Assembly: GCA_002077065.1 (NCBI GenBank)
Contig: NAJO01000012.1
Coordinates: 1,029,662-1,093,661 of the forward strand
From: Cryoendolithus antarcticus
Lineage: Eukaryota > Ascomycota > Dothideomycetes > Cladosporiales > Cladosporiaceae
Direction: 5' to 3'
DNA length: 64,000 nucleotides
Shown here: piece by piece, positions 30,178 to 41,500 of the stretch
How positions within the stretch are numbered: the first letter of the stretch is position 1
How the letters are laid out: each line of letters opens with the position of its first letter
The notes under the pieces: generated by a model
Told to the model about the DNA's origin: nothing
Seen by the model: the letters and a program-made list of their open reading frames with translations, nothing else
Databases searched by the model: none
Made by a program: the position numbers and the translations under genes

Positions 30178-31059
30178 TCCTCATAACCAGCACTACGAGA
30201 GGGGCTTGAGATGACTTGACTAGTGGACGGTCACTCTGATCGCTCACATGTGCCGAGGGGAGGATGCTCTGTGTAGCTCTATGCACGCTCTTGGCTTCGC
30301 TCCCAGTACCGTCATTCGGTCCGAGGTGGTACAGCCCGCATCATATCATCCGTGAGCTGGCTTAAGGACCTCAGAATTATCCATCCACGTCTTGCTTAAG
30401 GAGCAAAAGCTGTCACCGGTGATTAGCCGAACCCGACCAAGAAGAGCGTCGTTAAGGTCGGTCAACAGGACATAATGCGTCGTATTACGCTTTGCTTCGT
30501 CATGCCTAAGCTTCTTTAGGCAGATCCCGAATGATCTACATCCACTAGGACATCGCAGGAAATGTCTAGTCAGGGGGAGTAGCTCCCTTTACCTAAGCTG
30601 ACTCATTGCCTAGCTACAAGGCGGCATCGCTGCTAGATGCCATATTGCCGGCTTGTGCTCGGCGTCGTGCATACTCGGAACTTCCAGGAAGCTTTGACCA
30701 CCGTCCCGGCAAAACGCTAATCGACCCTCACGGTGTCTTGTACGCTTCGACGTTGCGGGCTTGTCGACTCTCTCCGCGCACGGCAGCGCATTGGAACAGG
30801 AACGGTGCTGATCAGAGCGGCACTGTCATGCCCAAGCTCTTCTGTCGAGGCATATCGTGCGCTCCTCTGTGATCTTTGCCGAGGAACCACCTGAGTTGCC
30901 CGGTGATCCAGGTGCCATTTACCGATAAGACTAGACACTGCTACCGAGATACCATGTCTGAAAGTCATTGGCTCGTGGCTGACAACCTTAGCTGCTCTCT
31001 TCACGCCTCATCTCTAGCCCGGCAGCTGGGAAGCCTGTTACAGCCGTCGACAGTAGGCC

Positions 31060-31378
31060 AGCATGGTTGTCTGCTCTCTCCGCCCCTTTGGGCATGACTC
31101 AAGTGATAACTGCCACGGTATCCTCGAGTCCAACGTCTCATCTGGCCCGTCATCCCGGTCGGGCATCAAGCCGATGCGCATCCTCGTTGGTCTACGGCCC
31201 TGCCCCGATATGTTCCTCGTCTGTACTGGCTCAATGCATACAGCTAGAGTCGCCGCTACCTTCTTCTGGAGCTCTCGTAGGCGAGGCGCCAATCTTCGTG
31301 GCTCCACTCGTGCTCGTTGGCGCCGTCGCCGGACTTGCGTGCTCTTGTTGCTGCAGCTACAGATCAGTACATGCATGA
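31060..31378 (+). pseudogene. Possible relic of a GPI-type Ser-rich surface protein
   Basis: One plus-strand frame, open from a tag acceptor-like site near 31056, reads PAWLSALSAPLGMTQV, then a Ser/Thr/Ala-rich stretch. It ends with GALVGEAPIFVAPLVLVGAV and a short Cys-rich end. Fungal GPI-anchored wall proteins often have a PxWFSSLP-like block, a Ser/Thr linker and a hydrophobic C-terminus like this. I find no upstream exon encoding a signal peptide and no in-frame ATG, so it looks like a remnant at best. Confidence 0.15.
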
Positions 31379-31906
31379 CTAGGGACGAGGGCTTTCGCGA
31401 ACGTTGATGGTCATACCGGCGCGATTCCCTCTAGATATTGCTGCACGTGGTGTACATGGCTCGGAAGTGTGGACAGCACCACCCAAACAAAGGTGAAGCC
31501 AAGCTACTTGGTGGTGATAACTGTAATTGGCGACATGGATATGCGGGCCAGATCCCCGACTCCGCGACTCAGATTGAGAAAGCAATGCTGATAGCTGGAC
31601 AGATGAAGCTACAGCGACCTTAGTGCGTGCTGACATGTTAGCTGAGCAAGCGCATGGTGACGGAGAAGTGGACGACAGCATCTAGCATCACCTGCTGTGG
31701 AACTTGCAAAGCGAGCTGGCACTGAAGCTCAGATGATGCGCTCGGCCTACTCTATAAGTGCCGAGTCCCCAACAGACACCATCCTATGTTTCAGCGCACC
31801 GTTCACCTTTCAACATAGCACCTGACCCCCCCACGGCGTCGATCGCAACGTAAGCAGCATTGAGCGCACGGGGCAGCTCCCACCAACAGAGACAGTAGCA
31901 GCCAAG

Positions 31907-32446
31907 ATGCCTTTGATCTTCATCCGCTTCCCAGAGGATACCTTCTCACCAGAAAACCTCGACCTGCTCGCGAACCAAGTCACTCGCGATGGCGAGGAGC
32001 TCGAGCACCTTCCCCTCAACGATTTTGTCCTCTCGACAACGTGGGTATACGCCAGGCCATACCCGAAACAGCACGTGTGCCATGGCGGCAAGCCTGGCAG
32101 GGAGAACTTTATCTCCATCGATGTTAACGTCATCAATGTAAGTCACATGCTGAAGTGCCTTCTGAAAAGCCCCAATATGTGCATATGTTTCCCGTTGGTC
32201 TGTACAAAGGAGGTGCTGACGACGTCGGGTGTGTACGGCGGCTACAGTGCCGCGACGAAGACTGAGCTTATCAAGCGCGTCACTGCGTCGGTTGCGAAGT
32301 ATGGTGATCTGCCTAAGGAAGGGCACAAGCGAGTGTTCGTGCTGATTCGGGAGGTCGCTGAGGCGAATTGGGGGTTCGATGGTGGGAACTTGAATTTGGA
32401 GCTACTGCGTGACCCGAAGACCTTCGCGCATTTGCCGGCCTTGTGA
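31907..32446 (+). CDS. Tautomerase-superfamily protein (cis-CaaD/4-OT-like)
   Basis: Exons 31907-32137 and 32210-32446 (GTAAGT...CAAAG intron of 72 nt, phase 0) give 155 residues. After removal of Met the chain starts with Pro (MPLIFIRFPEDTFSPENL), the catalytic base of the tautomerase superfamily. The second half holds SGVYGGYSAATKTELIKRVT, and VFVLIREVAEANWGFDGG closely resembles the EVPPENWGxGG end of 4-oxalocrotonate tautomerase repeats. The size fits a fused two-repeat protein of the cis-CaaD or Tautomerase_3 type. Such enzymes tautomerise 2-hydroxymuconate or dehalogenate or hydrate small acids; the real substrate is unknown. The gene converges on the Baeyer-Villiger monooxygenase with 133 bp between stops. 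The intron is in frame and free of stops. Confidence 0.8.
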   Translation: MPLIFIRFPEDTFSPENLDLLANQVTRDGEELEHLPLNDFVLSTTWVYARPYPKQHVCHGGKPGRENFISIDVNVINVSHMLKCLLKSPNMCICFPLVCTKEVLTTSGVYGGYSAATKTELIKRVTASVAKYGDLPKEGHKRVFVLIREVAEANWGFDGGNLNLELLRDPKTFAHLPAL

Positions 32447-32579
32447 GAGGACGTGCTAATGGTAATCATTCGGTGTCGTCGGAGAATGGGAGGTACTATG
32501 CTTTATGTAGGTGTTGGCATGATTCAACATCAGCTATATGCCGCTTGGGCAGCACCGATTCCATCTTCCTTTGCACCCT

Positions 32580-34411
32580 TTATTTCTCCAGATAGAACGC
32601 TAAGTCTGCCTTCGGATCGTACTCCAGCTCAGTCCTCGCGTTGCCCATGAATCGCCAACGATTGGTCTTTGACCTGTACACAATGTTGAAATCCTCGGGT
32701 CGTATCGCCTCGATCATCTCTCGATAAGCCAGCACACTCCCAGCCCACACCGCAGTCACCTTCCCGTCCACGCGATGATTTTTGTACCAGCTCCTGCACC
32801 CGCCACTCCAGACTAATGTCTGCATTATCTCGTCGGCGTAGGCGTTGAACTCGGCGACGGCGTCATCTTTGGGCACGACGTACTTGATATCTTCATGCGC
32901 CATCTTCCGGATCCACTGGCACATCCAATCTGCGGACCAGCCGAGGCCAGCCATCAGGGAGCCATGCCCAACCGGCGCGTTCGGTCCAGATAACATGAAG
33001 AAGTTTGGAAATTGGGGTGCCGCGAGAGATAGGTACGAACTCGGTTCGTCCTTCCACGCGTCGGATAGTGAGAGGCCGTTCAAGCCAATCAGTGGCCATG
33101 GCGGGCGATGCGAGACGTCAAAGCCGGTCGCACAGACAATGGCATCGACTTCGTGGAGGACGCTGTCGACTGTGCGTATGCCGGTTGTCTCAATCCGTTC
33201 GATGGACTCGGAGACCAACGAGACATTGTCGCGAGTGTACGACTCCAGGTAGCCTGGTCCGGGCGTGGCTCGTCTGCAGCCGACTTCCCAGTCTGGAATC
33301 AGTCGCTTTGCGAGGTCTTCATCGTCATTCAGACGGGACTTCATCATGTCTTGTGTCGCTTGACGGCCGATCTTCTGAGCTTTCGAATTCTTGACGAACT
33401 GAGTAGGAGGTCAGCACACGTCAAGGAGTACAGCAGACCAGGACATACCATGTCAAAAGCTCGATTGCTGCCAGCCTGTATCTTCTTGCGATACTCCTTC
33501 AGCGCCTCAGGCGACTCCCTGAACGTCCGCTTCTCCTCTTCGGTGTAGAGATGCTGTGACTTGCCACCTATGATCGCGGATCCCAGACCGGGCGTGATGT
33601 ATGTCGAGTTCCGAACAAAGTTCGTGAGATGCTTGGCCTTCTCGACCAACTGAGGTACGATCTGTATGGCTGAGCTCCCATTTCCGATCACCGCGATCTT
33701 CTTGTCGGCGTAGTCGAAGTCAGCATCCCACACAACGCTGTGGCAGAGGTGGCCTTTGAAGTCATGCAATCCAGGTATACTAGGCCAGCGCCAGTGGCTC
33801 AGGAAGCCAGTCGCGGTGATCAGGACGTCGCATTCATCATTGATCACTTGGTCTCCGTGCCTCACCTGCAACTTCCACCTTCCCCTGACTTCGTCGAACT
33901 CTGCACGATCTACTCGATGACTGCATTTGACGTCCCGAGCTAGATTATACTTCGCTACTGTGCGCTTGAAGTACTCTAAAATCTCGCGCCCGCTTGCGTA
34001 GTATGCCGACCAGTCGGGATTGGGCTCGAAAGGGAAGGTATAGATATGGGCCGGCACGTCACAGGCGACCCCAGGATAAGTGTTCACCAACCAAGTTCCG
34101 CCGATTAAGGCATTCGCTTCATAGATCGTGTGGTCCATGATGTCTTCCAGCTTGCGCTCGTGTTGTATCTTGTAGGCCAGGCCCATGGCGCTGATGCCCG
34201 CACCGATAGTGACCACTTTCAGCCGCCGTCGAGGCGTTCGCATGGGTTTGCGGTACAAAGGGATCCATTCCTTCGGCAATGGCTGACCGTAGCGTGTGAA
34301 TGGCTCTGGTATTGGACCATCTGCCTCGTCCGGGATGCCATTGAGCTGTATAGTAGGATCTTGTGCCAGTAGATCATCGGCCGAAGGCTCACTATAGTAT
34401 ATGCCAGCCAT
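32580..34411 (-). CDS. Baeyer-Villiger-type flavin monooxygenase
   Basis: Exons 33449-34411 and 32580-33398 (50-nt GTATGT...CTCAG intron, phase 0) give 593 residues from the ATG at 34411 (MAGIYYSEPS). These enzymes use FAD and NADPH to insert oxygen next to a ketone, producing an ester or lactone. Visible motifs: FAD-binding GAGISAMG near residues 70-76; GGTWLVNTYPGVACDVPAH, the signature substrate/FAD segment; and the BVMO fingerprint FKGHLCHSVVWD (residues 218-229), which matches FxGxxxHxxxW(P/D). The NADPH Rossmann GNGSSAIQIV lies near 243, followed by ATGFDVSHRPPWPLIG. The C-terminal portion FFMLSGPNAPVGHGS also fits. No signal peptide. It lies next to a tautomerase and an ADH, which would fit ketone catabolism or secondary metabolism. 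Confidence 0.9.
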
Positions 34412-35735
34412 GACTTTGAAACCAGCGAACAAAATCGATGACGAAAAGCCGGAGCGAGGAATGACATAATGATACTATACTGCAAACGTTACCATGTATG
34501 ACCTACCTGCAATCCAGGGCGTACACCACTCATGATGTGTATGAATTAGCCACGGCTGGCGGCACATATGCCTCGCCGAATAGTGCGGGGAAGAGTACAT
34601 CATGGAAGTACCTCCACTGGGGCTATGCCAGATGCACTTATAGATACTGCGCCGATAGCTTACGTCTACCATGCACCAGGTCGCGGTGTTTTTGCAAAGT
34701 GGTCCTGATCTCGAGACATATGCCTTCCGGACCATCGGTCTCTTGCAGCTGGGAGATTCACTGAAAGTGCGACAGACAATGTTCAGTGCGGGGGATGAAC
34801 AGTAGGAAACGCAGTATCCTGATCCCAGATCGCACGTGTCAATATCGACGGGATATGAGAGGTGACATTGCTTTTTTCTCAGTGAACAGAAGGGCAACAA
34901 GCATAGTTGGCGGGATCGGAGTCGGGTAGCTTCCTGATGCCGTGGGTTTTGCTAGCGCACGCCTTGGTCTGCAGAACTATAGTTACAGTCGAGCCATGCC
35001 GAGCGGGTTCCTGTGGGATATGTTCTGTGTAATGTCAGCGCATGTGTTGTGGAAATAGGATTGCTACATATATGAGGCAGGTGCACGGCAGTAGCCTTGT
35101 GTCTTGGCAATGTTGCATCCTGGCGTTCCTTCCTCGGTGATGCTCGGGTGCGGTGAGCGCGAAGGCAATGTAGTATGGCGATGCATCTTCTGGCACGGTG
35201 CGCACGTTCGAAGTTGATAGTGCGACGCGGCCGAGGGTGACTCGGGATAATCGTATTCAGTATCGCTTTTAGAGCGTAAGGATGGTGTACGAGTGGATGT
35301 CATTGGGTCGTCAGGTGCGAGTCGGTGAGATACGAGTGCGGAAGCAGCGACGCAACTGACGCTTGCTGTGGCGAACGACAAGTATGTCGATGACTCGAAT
35401 ATGCATGGGAGACGGCTGAGTGATCGTTGCTACTGATGACCCGGAAAGTCGCACTTGGTGAACTCCGCAAACCGCATGTATGGTATGAGTTGCAAGACTG
35501 CCATGCCGTGAACCTGTCGCCGCTTTTCGTCCTGCTAGTAACACATACTGGAGTCGCACCGCGCCAGAAAGGATTGCCCGATGGCATTTGTAGAAGTACA
35601 TTGATGAATTGTCGCAGCCGCAACTCCAACGATCCCTTGTTGCAGTCTGAAAGGCTTGTGATGTCGCAAACCTGATCATGCAAAGCGCAAGAGGCCTGTA
35701 TTAGTACGCAGTCGCCTACCTCGAGCTTACAACGC
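34412..35735. other. Intergenic: monooxygenase promoter, RRM 3' flank
   Basis: About 1.3 kb. Frames of up to 141 codons are seen but carry no motif. One CACGTG at 34833-34838. No RNA gene recognised. Confidence 0.4.
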
Positions 35736-36854
35736 CTAGTCGTAGCGACGCGGGCGCTCGTCATACTCGCGAGGTGGTGGCGCACCCGCACCGCCTGCTG
35801 GGTGACCAGCGTCACCACCGTACCTGTCGGGAGGAGGGCCGCGAGAGGCACGATCGTAGCCGCCACGGTCGCCTCCACCACGGCGGTCACCTCCATAGCG
35901 ATCATCGCGCGAAGAAGCGTAGCGGTCGATACGCGGGGCATAGTCGTCGCGACGCCCAGATCCGCGGTCATCATAGCGGTCACGGTAGCCGCCACCTCCG
36001 CCGCGCCTGTCGTCGCGCCTGCCGTAGCCTCCACGGTCGCCGCGATCCTGGGAAAAGTCAGTTGACTGAATGTAGGGGTGGCAAAGCATAATGCGTACAT
36101 CGTAACGGTCGCGGTAGCCGCCTGGAGGTCCACGGCCTGGTGGACGGTCCTCGCGCTTTGGAGGGCCGAAGTACTTTCCGGGCGTCGGGGTCCTGGGCTT
36201 CGCACGCCTCGCCTTCTCGATGCTTAGCGTCCTGCCCTCGTAGACTTCACCTTGAAGCGCTTCCTTGGCCGCGTCCGCGCCGGTCGAGTCGACCATCTTG
36301 ACGAATCCGAAGCCACGGCTCTCGCGGGTATGCGGGTCGCGCATGATGTTACACTTCTCGACGGGCCCGTACTTCTCGAAGAGCGTGCTGATCTCTTCCT
36401 CAGTCAGGCGTGGGTGAATGCCGGTGACGAAGAGGTTGGAGCCCGGGTTAACAGACTCGTCTTCTTGATCATCGCGGCGAGCGGGAGGTGGGCCACTGCA
36501 GCGTATCAGTATTGTTCTGAAAGTGGTCAAGTCTCAATTGACCTACCGATCGCTGCGGCCGTTGGAAGGCTCATCACGAAGTCGGATGTCGCCATCACGA
36601 TCGCCCTGAGGCGAGCGAGAGCGGTCGCGTCCATAGTCGCGCTGCTCACGGTCATCTGTGGAAGGACCCGATGTCAGCTACTGGCTATTGCCGTCATTAT
36701 ATAGTATACATGTTGCCTGTAGTGAGGCATGATGTCATATTCAAGCTCACTCCAGCGGTAGGTGGGATATCTCTTCGAGTATGGATCGTCGAGATCTGTG
36801 CGTACCCTCGTAGGCGGCGCGCGGCTCCTGGTCGTACGTGTCCATGTCGGCCAT
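35736..36854 (-). CDS. SR-like RNA-binding protein with one RRM (Tra2-like)
   Basis: Four exons, 36806-36854, 36547-36655, 36099-36495 and 35736-36047, give 288 residues. The N-terminal arm is acidic then RS/RD-rich (REQRDYGRDRSRSPQGDRD). The RRM occupies about residues 70-150, with RNP2 NLFVTGIHP and RNP1 RGFGFVKM, plus GPVEKCNIMRDPHTRESRG between them as in Transformer-2 and cold-inducible RRM proteins. A tail follows of repeated RGG/RYDDR/DRGGY units ending in REYDERPRRYD. It likely acts in splicing or mRNA metabolism in the nucleus. The last intron (36048-36098, 51 nt) is in frame and lacks stops, so a retained form would insert 17 residues between GGYRDRYD and DRGDRGG. The exon 1 ATG at 36854 gives MADMDTYDQEPRAAYE. 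Confidence 0.85.
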
Positions 36855-37798
36855 GGCGGTGGTGGTGGTGGAGTGGTAAGGAGCGAGGTAGTGTAGGTCT
36901 TGAGTGTACTATGGAACGTGCGCGTCGGAGCACGTGGCTGAAGTGATTGATGAAGAAGGTTGTAGTTGATGGTGTAGGTGAGTAGGGGTGAACGCTTGCG
37001 TCGTCGCATAAGTTGTCAAGAGCTGGGAATGTAAAGACGGCCGCTAGTGACGCGGGATCGTCCGTTTGCGCAGAGCCTCTGCCGTTCGACTTCGCTTTTG
37101 CCGAGTCAGGCATACGCTCACTTGAATTGAACTGAAGACTTCCTCATACGGTATACACACTATACATATGCACTAAGTAGTGCCTACTCATAGCGCTCTC
37201 GCCTTCCTCCAAGAGCTTTGAATAAGATAGCAATCATTCCCCTCGTCCTTGTTTCATACACGATGCAGTCACCCACGCAACAGGTCTCGCAGTATTTGAT
37301 ATTCATCTGTAATGCTCGCTTTGTCCATCTCGCAACTGGAGACTTCGATGTTTGACCTGCTGCTGTGAAGACTGAGACCTCGGAAGTGAGGCACTCGGTG
37401 ATACTTGGCCTTTGAGTCGTTTGTTCAGCGAGACATCGAGGGTACCGAGCCTGTACTCGCATGTGGACTTGCAAACACGTGCACATCCTGAAGCGGAAGC
37501 TCTCTTGCTGGCAGTCGTATTCGAATTCGAGGTACGAGTCGCGAAACGTTGCTACCGTAAAGCGACGGTAGGAACCCGAGTCGTAACTCGGACATATTGT
37601 TGCTGACCGTCCCATGAAAGACGATGCTCTCCAAATGCCAGAGACCCGGGTCCATGCTCTCAAGCAGGTTCTCGAAGGTGAAGCCTCGTTTGGGCCTTGG
37701 CGCATCGCCTCGTTCACGAGTACAATACTACAATCGCCAGGGTATGAAACGTGCATGCGTGGTGCCGCGCTTTCACGCGCACGACGGCCGCCGGAACC
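36855..37798. other. Intergenic between RRM gene and DUF5321-like gene
   Basis: About 940 bp. A minus-strand ATG frame of 190 codons (37184-37756) begins 43 bp past the DUF5321-like stop, but it has irregular composition and no motif. It is treated as unproven. One CACGTG at 37476-37481. Confidence 0.4.
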
Positions 37799-38419
37799 TC
37801 ACATGACGAATGTCGGTCGGCCGTGCGCTTCGACATCAGGCTGGACTTCTACATCCTCAGAGGATGCCTTTGGACTCTGCTCATCTCGTTGTTCCCTCTT
37901 GGCTTTTCTCTCCGCGGCCTTGGCTACCTTTCGTTTGTGTGCTTCTGCCAGCACATCCGCTGTCTCCAGCTCCTGCATGACCTCCTCCCACTCCTTTTCG
38001 TGTACCGGATCACCCGTGCCCAACAGTTTCGCCACATCCACCTCCTCACCAGCCTTGACTCGCTGTAGCACCTCTCGTAGCAGCGCTAGCTTCGCGTCCG
38101 TCTTGCGACTGAAATTCAGCATCTCGCGCTTGACCGAGAGGATGTTGATCGCGAAGGAACCGACTACGACGCCGAGCACGATGAAGGGCACGGCTGGATC
38201 ACGCCATCTCGATTTCACCTTCTGTATCGGAGGTTGTGATTCATTGTTCCGGCGCAGAAACTTGGGGACGAGACCTTTCCAGAATGAGGGTTCAGCAACG
38301 CGAGGTAGGTGCGAGGTTTCGTCTCGTAAAAGCCTGGAGACTGTGAACGCGCGCTGATGACGAGCAGAGCTGCGCGCAAGCCCTCTGACTAGCCGACTGA
38401 CAAGGAGAGGATGCGCCAT
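37799..38419 (-). CDS. Mitochondrial inner-membrane protein, DUF5321-like
   Basis: A single exon of 206 residues. The N-terminus (MAHPLLVSRLVRGLARSSAR) is a strong presequence: basic, amphipathic, no acidic residues. Residues about 65-95 read KSRWRDPAVPFIVLGVVVGS then FAINILSVKREM, one membrane helix just after a WRDPA-type motif. A helical matrix or intermembrane domain follows (TDAKLALLREVLQRVKAGEE, VDVAKLLGTGDP, KEWEEVMQELE), and the tail is charged, Lys/Glu-rich. This order is what I recall for the fungal DUF5321 family; the exact family name should be confirmed. Function unknown. It shares a 170-bp divergent promoter with the separase gene. Confidence 0.7.
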   Translation of the reverse strand: MAHPLLVSRLVRGLARSSARHQRAFTVSRLLRDETSHLPRVAEPSFWKGLVPKFLRRNNESQPPIQKVKSRWRDPAVPFIVLGVVVGSFAINILSVKREMLNFSRKTDAKLALLREVLQRVKAGEEVDVAKLLGTGDPVHEKEWEEVMQELETADVLAEAHKRKVAKAAERKAKREQRDEQSPKASSEDVEVQPDVEAHGRPTFVM

Positions 38420-38589
38420 TGCAGTACTCGGTGGGGATACTGTGGGAATGTGCAGTTCGATGAAGCACGTTGAAGCTTCGGCAAGTCGGCGTCTCGGTTC
38501 GGAAGTTGTTGCTAGGAGAGCACTAGCGGTTGCTATGGCCTGGATCGCGACCTCGAATACAGCACTGTTGAGAATCGCACATATAGTGC
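38420..38589. promoter_or_regulatory. Compact bidirectional promoter, DUF5321-like / separase
   Basis: Only 170 bp separate the two divergent ATGs, so both core promoters and 5' UTRs must overlap. No TATA box is evident. Confidence 0.5.
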
Positions 38590-41500
38590 ATGATCATGGC
38601 GAGTGCCCAGAGAGATGCCAGGAAGGTCAAAGAAGACATAGCTGGACTTCGCGCTACCGACGCTACGACCAAAGTCTTGCAGCAGCTTCTCATAGGAGTG
38701 AGGCCAGGCCCCCAACTAACTTCAACGCGACGCGTCAAACCAAATATATCACGGACGAAGGCCATTGTACCGGGTACCTGCGAGAACAATTTAGAAGCAC
38801 TATCAGCCAAGCAACGATACTCGCTTGCGACCGAAGTTGTCAACCTCAGCCTAAAAGCTCTTACGGAATCCGCGAAAGCCCGAGCGCAGGATCGAGTGCC
38901 ACGCCAGCAGCATGACCACGCAGAGAAGCGGCAAGCTCTGCTTCCACGATCTGCGAACTCAACGCCATCGAAGGCTTCGTCGCCTGTTACGAAATCGGCA
39001 GTCCGAAAGCCTACATTCGAAAGAGACGCCAACCACGACGAACATGTGGAGTCTAGAGAGTCCACGGCTATCTGTGCGCGGACTGCATTCGCTTTCTTGA
39101 GATCAAGTGAGGCTACGACAGTCAGCAAGAAAGACGTGGCGCCTTTACAGCTCGAGTCTGGCATGCTTGTGTTGGTCGGTAAATTACTGTCGAACGATTT
39201 GGTCGATCTCGCAATAAAGGAAATGCGTCTCGCTAAGCACTCGCTGGAATCATTCTGCAGTGCTGCAAAGATCGTTGCGCCCGCCAAAGAGACTTTGGCA
39301 GGTCTCTTGACCTTGGACGCTGCCGTAGTCGAGCACAGAGAGGCGCTGTCGCTCGCGATCACGTATCAAGCATTAGTACTGCGGACACTGGGCGCTGCCC
39401 GCAAACCACGCTCCGTCGAGGCATGCGTCGAGCTACTGGAGTCAGGATTCCCATCGAGTCCTTCGAGTCTGATCATAGCGCAGCACAACGTGACAGGCGA
39501 TGCGGCGAAGACACGCAAGGCGTTGTCAACCCTGTCGTCCGCAATTCTCGCCATGTGCCCAAGTTCAAGTAGCAAGGCCGATGAACACGGACTCGACACT
39601 TCAATTCATCCAACACTCGAGGCAGTACTGCGACTGCAGGTCATGGCTCTCAGGATTCAGCAAACTGGGCGCTCGCTGCTTAGCGTGGTTGACCCTCGAC
39701 ACGATACGCTTGAGGCTCTGACACGTTGTATCGCGGCGTATGTGCGTCGGACGTCAGGTCGTAAGTGTGTTCGTCTGGTGTACACAGCCGTTAGTCAGGC
39801 TGTGAAGGCACTTAGTCTCGATCTTACGTTGAGTGGGATGGGAGCAATGCCTGTTATGCGCATTCTCTGTTCACTTGCAGAAGAAGCAGAACTATCGGAG
39901 GAGGCCCTGTCATGGGCAGAGAGTATAACTGAATGCCTATGCGAGCTGGACGAGAACCATGCACAACGGGTATCTTCTGTCATAAGAGCAACAAGACTCC
40001 AGTTGACCGAAGCGTCTGTAAGTCAAGCAGTACCCGCAATCGATATTGTACTTCGGAATAAGCTGTCTGGTGGGTCTGCAGACTATGAGGCACTCCTTAC
40101 AGAACTGGATCAGCTCTGTCAACGTTTCCACGCTTCCATGAACGCTGGGACCAGATTCCCTGCTATAGACAGCTTCCTGATCACGTCCGCATCCTTCGCG
40201 CAACGCTGTTTCAGAACATGGCCCAGCAAGGCGACCACACAAGTGCAGTCGATCCTCAGCATTACTCTGCGAAAAATAACTGCACAAGAAGACACCAACG
40301 AGTGGGTCAATCGCGACACCGCAAAGGCATTCTGCGATACAGAGATGGTCCAGGCTCTCACACTAGCAGCGCAAACACAGTCGCCGGACCTAGTCTGGGC
40401 ACACTCAACTCGATCACTCAGTCTAGCTCGAGTTTTGCGGATCCTGGTCTCGAGCGCGCTAAAAGGCACTTCGACAGCGGATGCCTCAGCCATCTACGAC
40501 GATGACACTCTCACTGATGTTGCACGATATCTCATACTGGAGTTGCAGCTGAAGACTGTACTCGAGTACGTCTCTCGACTAAAGTACCGCGAATCGTTAA
40601 GAGTCCTGCTTGTCGAGATTTCCCGTCGCCTGCGAGCCACGGTGACGATGGAGCAGCATCCAGTAAGGTACCTCGCAACAGCCTGCGAGCTCTTGCGCTT
40701 TCATGACGCGCATCCAGACATGCTGCCCTTGAATCATCTTGTGCCCTGGCTTCGTCCGATTTCTTTCAAGGGTAATCTGGCGTCTGACAGTGGATTATGC
40801 AAGTACGTTGATGGTCTGGAGGCCGAGCTGCAGCTTGCCCAGACGTTGCGCAGCGGCGATGTGTCGACTGTAGAACTGTCTACCTCGATCGCGTTGCTTG
40901 AGCGTTCCTTCGGGACTTCCGGAGCACCGTCAACGCTGCAAGACTGCTTATGGGATGTCGGCGCTGTGCGGTCAATCCTTAGCGCTGTCGCATACTACCA
41001 CTCAGCACTTGGAAAGGCGACTGCGAATGTGCGTGTGCTCCAACTCTTGCACAAACTCGATCGTCTCGTCGATACACCTACGCACACACTGCGCTCTGGC
41101 ATACGCCTGGCGAAAGCCTGGATGAATGTTGGCTTCGTCGAGAAAGCTGAGGATGCCATCAAAGGGGTCGCGAACCTGGCTGCTGACATCGACTGCCAAA
41201 TTCTAGACTACATGTCGTACCGCCTAGCGCTGGCCGAGATCTCGCTCGCTAGTGACGAATATGACGACTGTAAAGCTCACCTGCTCGAGCTCGAGACTTC
41301 GCGAGAGCTACTGCCACCCAACAAAGTGTCACGAGAGCAGCGAGCCAGCTATGAGCGACTGCATGCTCAAAGCTGGCTGGTGAATTCAGCCTGGTCACTC
41401 GCGACAGGAGCGCCTCATGAAGCTCTTGCTGGCGCGAAACATGCAGTGAAGATTCTCAACAGCATCTGGTATCGCCTGGAACAGGCCAGTGGGCTAGAGA

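Larger units (their letters stand above)
29741..31906. other. Divergent intergenic interval ADH / tautomerase, with a candidate small gene
   Basis: About 2.2 kb. Apart from the candidate spliced gene at 29885-30177 and a possible relic at 31060-31378, I find nothing convincing. One CACGTG lies at 31444-31449. The interval must contain the ADH and tautomerase promoters. Confidence 0.4.

Noticed and set aside
35300..36205. Minus-strand frame of 301 codons overlapping the RRM gene
   Set aside because: It reads the RGG-repeat DNA in a second frame (Ala/Thr/Val-rich) and is an artefact of repetitive codons.
20704..37481. CACGTG sites at 20704, 22600, 31444, 34833 and 37476 as PHO-type targets of the bHLH factor
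   Set aside because: Five sites in this much intergenic DNA is close to chance for a 6-mer, and none is in the bHLH gene's own upstream region.
37184..37756. Minus-strand ATG frame of 190 codons between the RRM and DUF5321-like genes
   Set aside because: It has an ATG but no motif, scattered Cys/Arg/Thr composition, and begins in the presumed 3' UTR of the neighbour; not supported without transcript data.
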